Shown: positions 48,081 to 56,100 of the stretch, piece after piece
How positions within the stretch are numbered: the stretch's first letter is position 1
Layout: each line of letters begins with the position of its first letter
Assembly: GCA_017640665.1 (NCBI GenBank)
Contig: JAEPQE010000002.1
Span: forward strand, 372,001-436,000
DNA length: 64,000 nucleotides
DNA from: Balneolaceae bacterium
Lineage (GTDB): Bacteria > Bacteroidota > Rhodothermia > Balneolales > Balneolaceae
Reading direction: 5' to 3'
Program-made: the position numbers and the translations under genes
Notes under the pieces: model-generated
Told to the model about the DNA's origin: nothing
Databases searched by the model: none
What the model saw: the letters and a program-made list of their open reading frames with translations, nothing else

Positions 48081-49418
48081 TTAGAATCTATCGAAATCAT
48101 CATAAGATGTTCTCGGTGTAATCGTTTTCTTTGGCTGTGAATCGTTGTCCTCACTGCGACCACGATCACGATTGTAAGAACTGCTTCCATAAGAACGCCG
48201 TTCTCCACTACCACGATTGTATCGGTCATCCCGGTTTCGGTCTCCACTCCCTGAATTATAGCGGTTATTACTTCTGTAACCACCTCCACCACGGTTATCT
48301 CGATTATAATTTCCTCCACCTCGATTGTCCCTGTTATAGTTTCCACCGCCGCTTCCTCTTCTGGATCGGAAATTCTTTCCTCCTCTGCTTTGCCCCCGGT
48401 TGTCTCTTCTTCCCGAAGAATGAGAAGAATATCCACCTGAAGAGGAGTTCTTAGTAAGATCTTTAATCTCTACTTTTGGTTTAATTATACCACGTTCATG
48501 AGTCGGGTCTGTGAAGATTGGACGAAGCTCATTCGCAAGCCAGGTTGGATAAAATCCATCACGTGCTTCTTTAAGCAATACGTGCAAATTGGTGTATCTG
48601 GCTGAGAAGTGACCAATTACCAATAACTTAGTTTGGGCTTCTGTTGCTACTCGTGCGGCATCCCCCGCAGTCGAGTGACCTGTCTCCTTCGCCTTATCTG
48701 CTAACTGATTACCAAAAGTAGCTTCATGGTAAAGGATGTTAGTGTTCATTGCGAGCTTAACTGCATTCGGGCAATACTCAGTATCGGATACATAAGCAAA
48801 GCTATCCCCCGGACGAGCATGCCCAACTATTTCATAAGCTTCAATTTCGGTACCGTCATCCAGCTTGATATTATTTCCGGCTTTCAGATCTTTAAACTGC
48901 TGATCGTCTGTAATACCTAGTTTCTCTGCTTTTTCAGCATCCACTTTACCTGGTTTATCTTTTTCCTGAAAGCGGAATCCGAGGCAAAATCTTCGGTGCT
49001 TCAACGGTCGTGCTTCAACATAATAGTCGTCAGCATCAACTACCCGGGTTACTTCTTCTTTTTCATCAACTTCACTGTAGTTGATATCGAACCCAAGCTG
49101 AACTCCAGAGAAGTTAAGGTTCCATTCGACAAATTCTTTGATTCCTTTTGGTCCTGCGATAGTAAGTTCCTTGTCTCTGCGTTGGAGTTGCAGAGTAGAA
49201 AGCAAACCCATCAATCCTGAATAGTGATCCACATCAAAATGAGAGATAAATATCGCATCAATTTTTGAACGTTTTAACCCAGCCTGAAGCATACTCATCT
49301 GAGCATTTTCGCCGCAATCGAAGAGGAATACACTTCCTTCTCTCCAAAGGGCTACTGCTGGCAAATGCCGAACTGCGGTTGGTGTTGCTGAGGCTATTCC
49401 TAATGGTACTACAATCAT
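48081..49418 (-). CDS. RNase Z-like metallo-beta-lactamase protein with Arg/Gly-rich tail
   Basis: Starting at the ATG at 49418 (GGGAG upstream) gives 445 residues. Residues 1-320 are an RNase Z-type metallo-beta-lactamase: F-I-S-H60-F-D62-V-D64-H65, S-D-T-E-Y-C, H-E-A-T-F, G-H-S-T-A-G and I-G-H-F-S. The usual second His of H-x-H-x-D-H is Asp62. Residues about 325-445 are a low-complexity tail of G, R, N, Y, S and D with two copies of G-G-G-N-Y-N-R-D-N-R and several R-G-G: an RNA-binding disordered tail. RNase Z removes tRNA 3' trailers. It lies between the two exporter genes (62 and 10 bases). Confidence 0.85.
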   Translation of the reverse strand: MIVVPLGIASATPTAVRHLPAVALWREGSVFLFDCGENAQMSMLQAGLKRSKIDAIFISHFDVDHYSGLMGLLSTLQLQRRDKELTIAGPKGIKEFVEWNLNFSGVQLGFDINYSEVDEKEEVTRVVDADDYYVEARPLKHRRFCLGFRFQEKDKPGKVDAEKAEKLGITDDQQFKDLKAGNNIKLDDGTEIEAYEIVGHARPGDSFAYVSDTEYCPNAVKLAMNTNILYHEATFGNQLADKAKETGHSTAGDAARVATEAQTKLLVIGHFSARYTNLHVLLKEARDGFYPTWLANELRPIFTDPTHERGIIKPKVEIKDLTKNSSSGGYSSHSSGRRDNRGQSRGGKNFRSRRGSGGGNYNRDNRGGGNYNRDNRGGGGYRSNNRYNSGSGDRNRDDRYNRGSGERRSYGSSSYNRDRGRSEDNDSQPKKTITPRTSYDDFDRF

Positions 49419-49480
49419 TGTTATTCTCCCGTTTTTCGAGGGCTGTTGCCTGTCAAACAATATGCCCGATCGATTTTAAC

Positions 49481-51274
49481 TTATATTTCTGCTAATTCTT
49501 GTTCTAGTAATTGTTTGGTGTACATGGCCTTATAGTGGCCGTCTTTTGATAAAAGTTCTTCGTGAGTTCCGTATTCAGAAATCTTTCCATCTTCCAAGTA
49601 ATAGATGATATCGGCATCCTTAATAGTGGATATTCTGTGACTAATCATGATGGTTGTCCGCCCACCCAGCTCTTCTTGTAACTGTTTTAAAATCGCGTCT
49701 TCTGTTTTTGTATCAATCGCACTAAGCGAATCGTCAAATATTAAAATCCCGGGATTTTTTATCAGAGCTCTTGCGATGGCTGTCCTTTGTTTTTGTCCTC
49801 CTGATAACGTGATACCCCGCTCGCCGAGCATAGTCTTAAATTTTTTCTCAAAATCCAAAATATTCTCTTTTACCTGAGCTTTTTCGGCTGCGGATTCTAT
49901 CTGTTCATCGTTAGCATCTTCTACTCCAAACGCAATATTCTCACCGATAGTGTCAGAAAATAAAAAGGTATCCTGAGGAACAAAGCCAATAGCCTTCCGA
50001 ATGTTTTCTACAGAATGCTTTCTCAAATCAATTCCATCCAACAAAATAGCACCTACGGTAGGATCGAACAACCGGGGAATCAGGTTAATCAGACTCGTTT
50101 TTCCGGACCCCGTTCTTCCAACTATTGCAATATTTTGTCCCGCCTCAATTTTCAGATTCAGATCTTTGATGACAAATTCATCGGAATCAGGATATTTGAA
50201 GGAAACATTCCTGAATTCGATCTCTCCTTTTATTTCCTGAGTGATGGCATCTTCTTTATCTGATATCTCAATCGGGTAGTCTAAAATCTCTTTGATTCTG
50301 TACCATGAGGCCAATGACTTCTGAAAACGATTGGTTGTATACCCCAAAGCAGCAACCGGCCAGATTAAATAAGCAACATAAATCAAAAATTCAGCGATGT
50401 TCCCAACGGTGAGTGTGCCTTCGATAATCATATTCCCGCCCTGCCAGATCACTATAATGAGTGAAATTCCAATGAGGAAATTAAGCCCCGGGTGGAACAA
50501 CGATTCGATTAAGTCGAGGCGGAGTTTTTTCTTCCTATAATCTTCACTGAGATCGTTGAATTTGGTTTGTTCGTAATCAAGCCGGTTATAAGCTTTGATC
50601 AAACGGATACTTGAAAAACTTTCTTTAGCCTGACCTGCAAGCCTTGAATACTGTTCCTGGATTATGATAGAGTGCTTATGGATGTATCCGGTAATCCAAT
50701 ATGCAAAAATGGAAAGCAATGGTAACGGGATAAGTGCCCAAACCATTAATTCTTTGTTTACCAGATACATCATCGTTATCACAAAACCTGCACGAGTAAC
50801 CGTATTGATACTGTACATGATAACCGGACCGTAATATTCACGGACTTTATTCACATCTTCCGTGGCTCGTACATATACTTCACCTTGTGAGTACTTTTCA
50901 TAAAATCGTTGAGGAAGTGCCATCAGTTTTTCGACAATCTGATTACGCATATCAAACTCAACTTTGCGGGAAGAAACGATGAGTGTCTGACGTGTTAGGA
51001 AGAGAAAAATCCCGTATAAAGCTACAGTTCCGACCAGATAGAGAGAGTTCAACCCTAGAATGTGTCCTGCTTCACTTGAAAAAAGAGTTGTAATCAAATC
51101 ATCAGGAACGTTGTAATCCTGATCAGAAAGGTTCTCAACACGGTCTATGGTTCGGCGGATTAAAACAGGAATCCAGACCAAAAAGAAATTCGCAGCTGTA
51201 AGAAACAATGCCCCTAGTATAACAGCGACTTTATACTTTTTTAGATATTTATTTAGGTCTTTAAGTGCCCCCAC
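49481..51274 (-). CDS. ABC exporter half with degenerate Walker B
   Basis: The 597-residue exporter has six TM helices and an NBD with Walker A G-R-T-G-S-G-K-T-S near residue 380, a consensus signature L-S-G-G-Q-K-Q-R, but Walker B I-L-I-F-D-D-S-L-S in which Asp replaces the catalytic Glu, and H-loop I-M-I-S-H-R. Asp at that position marks the non-hydrolysing site of heterodimeric exporters (as in BmrC and TM287). Its partner at 46283 has Glu but an altered signature, so the two defects meet in the same composite site. GTG start at 51274, with GGAAGAG just upstream. Confidence 0.9.
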   Translation of the reverse strand: MGALKDLNKYLKKYKVAVILGALFLTAANFFLVWIPVLIRRTIDRVENLSDQDYNVPDDLITTLFSSEAGHILGLNSLYLVGTVALYGIFLFLTRQTLIVSSRKVEFDMRNQIVEKLMALPQRFYEKYSQGEVYVRATEDVNKVREYYGPVIMYSINTVTRAGFVITMMYLVNKELMVWALIPLPLLSIFAYWITGYIHKHSIIIQEQYSRLAGQAKESFSSIRLIKAYNRLDYEQTKFNDLSEDYRKKKLRLDLIESLFHPGLNFLIGISLIIVIWQGGNMIIEGTLTVGNIAEFLIYVAYLIWPVAALGYTTNRFQKSLASWYRIKEILDYPIEISDKEDAITQEIKGEIEFRNVSFKYPDSDEFVIKDLNLKIEAGQNIAIVGRTGSGKTSLINLIPRLFDPTVGAILLDGIDLRKHSVENIRKAIGFVPQDTFLFSDTIGENIAFGVEDANDEQIESAAEKAQVKENILDFEKKFKTMLGERGITLSGGQKQRTAIARALIKNPGILIFDDSLSAIDTKTEDAILKQLQEELGGRTTIMISHRISTIKDADIIYYLEDGKISEYGTHEELLSKDGHYKAMYTKQLLEQELAEI

Positions 51275-51334
51275 TTACTCTTCCTTGAATAGTTTTGATA
51301 CCAATAACAGGCTAATCTTTTTTATATGCAGAGT

Positions 51335-52705
51335 TTAATTGATTTCGAAGACATTTACCCGTGGTTTTACAGCTTTTTTACTTAGCAATGCCGGCCAGTA
51401 AGCAACTACTTCACTCGCTTTAGGTCTACCACCTGCAAATCCGGTTACTCCGCTTGGTCCGGTAAGAATTAACGGGGCTACTTCCATGCCAAAACGATCA
51501 ATGTCTTTCTTGTCAGGTCCACAAATTGAAATCCGCATTTGTATCTCATCATGATCTGTATTCATGTCTTCCTGAGTAACCATTTTTTCGGTGGTTCCGT
51601 TGAATCCAACAAACTCTTTATTGAATTCATCAATTTTGAGACCCAAATCTTTTGCACGGGCTTCAAGAATCTCTGCGCCCTTAACGGCTTTCTTAAGTGC
51701 ATCAGGCCAGGAGTACACCAAAGTCGCTGATAGTTTGTAGCCGTCGTTATAACTCGCTGATACTTTATAGAATTCAGTGTCTGGAGTGCCTGTAATTCCA
51801 TGAACCTTCACTTTGTTTCGCCCAACATCTTCTACATGTATAGAAGTGAAGTCGGCCACAACATCCGGAGTGATATAATCCTTAGGGTCGCCGATCTCGT
51901 AAAGCAATTGCTCTTTCACCGTTTGTGAACTAACAAGTCCTCCTGTGCCTTCATGTTTGGTTACAAAGAACTCTCCATTGGGATAAGCTTCAACAATCGG
52001 AAATCCGATGTTAGTGAAGTCTTCCACTTTTTCCCAGTCAGTAAAGTTTCCGCCTGAAGCTTGTGCTCCACATTCAAGAATATGACCAGCAATAGTGCCA
52101 ACCGACATCTTATCAAAATCGTCATAGTCCCATCCAAACTCGTGGATCATTGGAGCAAGCGTGAGTCCTGTATCGGTCACCCTTCCTGTAATGATTACGT
52201 CTGCACCAAGTTTTAGCGCCTCAACTATCGCGGTACAACCGAAATAGATATTTGCACTTAAAAGTTGACCTTTTACAGTAGATATCGGTTCTCCGGTTTC
52301 CATGTTTTTAAGTTCATGGCCATCGGCTATTAAAGTATCTATATCATTCAGAATGTTATCGCCGTCTACAACTGCAACTTTTAGTCCCGTATAGCCTTTT
52401 TCTTTAGCGATCTTGAGAATTTCATCTTTACAAGCTTGTGGATTTACACCTCCTGCATTGCTTATTACCGTGACTCCTTTTTCTGTTATTTCAGGCAGAA
52501 TCTGATCTATCACTCCAACGAAATCTCTTGCATAACCCCAATTAGGGTTGCGCATTTTCTGCTTCTGCATAATGGACATGGTCACCTCTGCGAGATAGTC
52601 CATTACTAAATAATCAATAGGTCCGTTTTTTGCCTGATTTACCGGTGCTATTGGGAGATCTCCCCAAAAGCCTTGTCCTGATGCTATGCGTATAAATTCC
52701 TTCAC
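51335..52705 (-). CDS. AtuA / DUF1446-family protein
   Basis: The 456-residue protein matches the AtuA (acyclic terpene utilisation) family: R-I-A-S-G-Q-G-F-W-G-D near residue 6, D-Y-L-V-M-D-Y-L-A-E near 32, V-I-S-N-A-G-G-V-N-P near 80, and V-I-I-T-G-R-V-T-D near 180. These proteins occur with acyl-CoA carboxylases but their activity is undefined. It starts with GTG at 52705 (AGAAGG 6 bases upstream). No carboxylase gene is adjacent in this window. Confidence 0.92.
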   Translation of the reverse strand: MKEFIRIASGQGFWGDLPIAPVNQAKNGPIDYLVMDYLAEVTMSIMQKQKMRNPNWGYARDFVGVIDQILPEITEKGVTVISNAGGVNPQACKDEILKIAKEKGYTGLKVAVVDGDNILNDIDTLIADGHELKNMETGEPISTVKGQLLSANIYFGCTAIVEALKLGADVIITGRVTDTGLTLAPMIHEFGWDYDDFDKMSVGTIAGHILECGAQASGGNFTDWEKVEDFTNIGFPIVEAYPNGEFFVTKHEGTGGLVSSQTVKEQLLYEIGDPKDYITPDVVADFTSIHVEDVGRNKVKVHGITGTPDTEFYKVSASYNDGYKLSATLVYSWPDALKKAVKGAEILEARAKDLGLKIDEFNKEFVGFNGTTEKMVTQEDMNTDHDEIQMRISICGPDKKDIDRFGMEVAPLILTGPSGVTGFAGGRPKASEVVAYWPALLSKKAVKPRVNVFEIN

Positions 52706-52836
52706 TAAGTACCTTCTCTTTCTGATTGGTTAGACTTCTAATATCGGGATAATTTGCGTGGAGGTGAAATATGAAAGTAAGAAAACCTAATCCGCTTCCA
52801 TTCTCATTCCGGCTACAAACAGACTCAACCGCTCTA

Positions 52837-52977
52837 CATAAAAATACGTACATGCTACATATTTTTATGCATTAAGTAATTGTAAATAAGACCTATGCAT
52901 CGGCAAAAAAAATTGATTATAAAAACTCAATTACTATATTGGCAGAAATTTGTAGGTCAAACTACATGTTTATGTAG
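52837..52977. promoter_or_regulatory. Two inverted repeats upstream of the giant surface protein
   Basis: CATAAAAATA (52837-52846) pairs with TATTTTTATG (52860-52869), and ACTACAT (52960-52966) with ATGTAGT (52971-52977). The trinucleotide-like CTACAT recurs five times between 52834 and 53020. The 400-base gap 52706-53105 holds no gene; the repeats may be operators of the divergent AtuA and surface-protein genes. Confidence 0.4.
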
Positions 52978-53105
52978 TGTATGGGTATACATTATAAACT
53001 AACTACAATTTGTTCTACATGTAACATATCTCACTTCTTCTAAAGGGTTAAAAAATAAATCTCGGGTTGTAAGAGGTGGGTACAATAAAATAAAGAGGAG
53101 TAACT

Positions 53106-56100
53106 ATGGAATCGAAACGCTTACCATTATATGGGATGCTATTCCTATTTCTATCTGTCTTGGGTTCAAACTCTGTTCTCGCCCAAGATGGTGTTTTCAC
53201 CAGTAGCTTCGTAACTCCAGATTCTGGAGCTATAGTAAGCAACGCTAATACAACCTTTGAATTAGCAATAGATAATGCAGCCTTAACCGATAGTCTGGAT
53301 TATATAGATATTCATGTATTTCCACAGGGAGATACATTATCAGCAGTAATACTTACAACACTTGGTACACCAGGTACATTAAATGAACTTGCAACTAATC
53401 AAGCGTTTACAGCAAATGGACTTGGAATAGAAACTGCTTTAGGTGGTGCTGATCCAGGTAATTTCTATACAATTAGAGCACAAGCTTACACGGATGATGA
53501 CGGAGTAGGAGGAGGAGCTGTAACTCTGAACGGAGAAGTATATGTTGACGTCTATGTAGACAATGATGCTCCTACAGTTTCTTCGAATGGAATGATCAAT
53601 TATTCAGTAGCCAACGAACCCAATATTGCTGGGGATACAGTATCATTTAATGTTACGGATGACTTTTTATCATTTTCGAATAATGATTTTGAGTTAGAAT
53701 TAAATGTATATGATCAGGCCACCAATCTTGATACACTCTTGAGTGTCTCTGGTTCTATCAGTGATCTATTTACCGATGGTGCTCTGGTTGATACAGTTAT
53801 GAACGACTCTCTTGACTACGATTTCATTTTTGTAGTCGACCTTACTTCACTGGTACCAAACTCATCAACAAATGAGATAATTGAGTTGAACGTAACAGAT
53901 GGAGCAGACAATACTGGAAGTGATACACAAAATGTAACTATCAATGACAACACCGCCCCTACTGTAGATTTACTCTCTATTGACGGTGCCAATCCTGCAA
54001 ATGATGTAATTCCTAATTCGATTTCAGGGTATAATACTTTTGTATTCGATGTCCGGGATACCTATTTGAGTTCATCAGTATTAGACACTCTTTACAATCT
54101 GGACCTGCAAGTTGACACTGAAAACTTTACAGGTACGATTTCTGAACTTGAAAGTGAAGGAATGCTAACCGTTGTAGGTGATACATCATTTATTTTTACA
54201 GTAAATGTTAAGCCTTATTCCCAAGCTATTACTAGTGTTAATCTTGATGTTACCGATGCTGCAGGGAATACTGGTGTGGATAATAACTTTGTTAATATTG
54301 TTGATTTCGTAACGGATTCATACTTCTTAATGCAACCTTATCCTCATACTTCTTTCAATCAGGATCTGGGACTTAATATAGATCTGGAGCCCGGAAACGA
54401 AGCAAATGTAACAGGAGCTTTAGTAGAAGTTTCTTCAACTTCTGATTTCTCTGTTATAGATACCAGCTACACCTTTGATGATGGTTCTGTATTTGATTTG
54501 GTGAACCATGATGTACCTGAAGATTTGGTAGAAGGAATGTATTACGTACGTGCTACTCTCGATCTTGATGAAGGCGGAGAGGAAATTACAAGAACAAATA
54601 TTGTTTTTTATGATACTACCGCTCCTTCAATCACCATAGACCTTTTGGAACCTCAGGAGTTTATGGGAACTGAGTATCTTGTAGGTACGAGCCCGATTCA
54701 ATTTAACACTGATGATCCGGATATCTTTAGCATGGATGTAAGTGTTCAGAGAATTCTTCAGGATTCTACGTCACGCTTTTTTGGTCTCGTAACTTTGTCT
54801 CATTATCCTTTCCGTTTTGACTTTAACTCCAGAAACTATGATGGTGATTTACCTGAGGAGTTATTTGATGGAACGGTTGTTTTCCGGGTTATTACAACAG
54901 ATAATACAGGAAACACTTCCCCTCCTATTTACTTCCCTGTAAATGTTGACAATGAGACCCCGGATTATATTGTATCTGAAATTAATGGCATAGACGTGAT
55001 TGCTTCAGAATATGACGAAGCTCTGCATCCACCAGTATTTGCGGGCGATACACTTGAAATGAAGTTCAAGTACTTTGCTGACGATTTTGGTGATGCGGAA
55101 TTTGAATTAGACTATGGTCCATTTACTGTCGAAGGTTGGATCGCAGATAATACTGACAGTGTGCTAACGGTTGAATTCTACCTTCCTGATAGTGATACCG
55201 ATTACGACAATGTTGACCTGACACCAAACGATGATGAGTTAAGCGTTACCTTTACAGATGTATTTGGTAATGGTGATGGTAACTACATCGGTACACCTAA
55301 TGTTGGGCATCTAAAAATCTACAATAACAGCACTCCTTATGTGTATTTTGATGAAGATCCAATGGGTGAACTTGTAAGAGATACATTATGGTTAGACCTC
55401 GATTGGGATAATTTTGAATTACTTGATAGTGCTGCTATACAATATGCTACTGTTGATGGTGAAGATACTACTGCATTCACAACTATAACTACGCTTTCTG
55501 CTGATAGTTTAGATGAATACAGCACCTTCGTAATGCCGACTGTAGATTTTGCAGATGGCTGGTATGTATTAAGGACTATCACCTATGGGTACGAGACAGA
55601 CCGTTTTGATGGTGATATGGTTGAGATAGAAAGCGATCTGGATGATATTATCGATTTTAGAATAGATAATACTTTCGATGAGTTTGTAACTATTCTGGAA
55701 CAAGCTGATAACACCCTACATGGAAGCGAAGATCTCGAGCTTCTTGCAACCCATGACGGTGATGCTTACGGAGCACTATTCCAGGGTAAATTCGTTCATA
55801 CGAATCCTATGGAAGAAGAAGCCCTGGATACGTCCTGGGTTACTCTTGACTCTGTAGTAACAGAATGGGATGAAGGGGTTTTCAGAATGACTATGGATGA
55901 AGATGATCTCGAAGCTTTCTTCAACATAGCTAATGTCGAAGGCATATTCACCTTCCGTGCTGTTGGTCTTGACTCCGCTGGAATCTGGCAAGACATTTCC
56001 GGTAACAGAGATGATGAGGGAACGGTTGCAACAATCATGGTAGAATATGATGATATCTCTCCTAACGGTACATTTACTATTAACGGTATTCTTACTGAAT

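Noticed and set aside
48250-48370. Short tandem repeats suggesting a CRISPR array
   Set aside because: They encode G-G-G-N-Y-N-R-D-N-R repeats in frame with the gene; no equal spacers and no cas genes.
48077-48454. Alternate frames over the RNase Z tail, one very rich in Val/Thr/Glu, one rich in His/Cys
   Set aside because: They arise from the low-complexity Gly/Arg/Asn repeats of the RNase Z-like tail read in other frames.
48081-49418. Degenerate metal motif as proof of a dead RNase Z
   Set aside because: Only one ligand differs and the rest of the active-site motifs are present, so loss of activity cannot be claimed.
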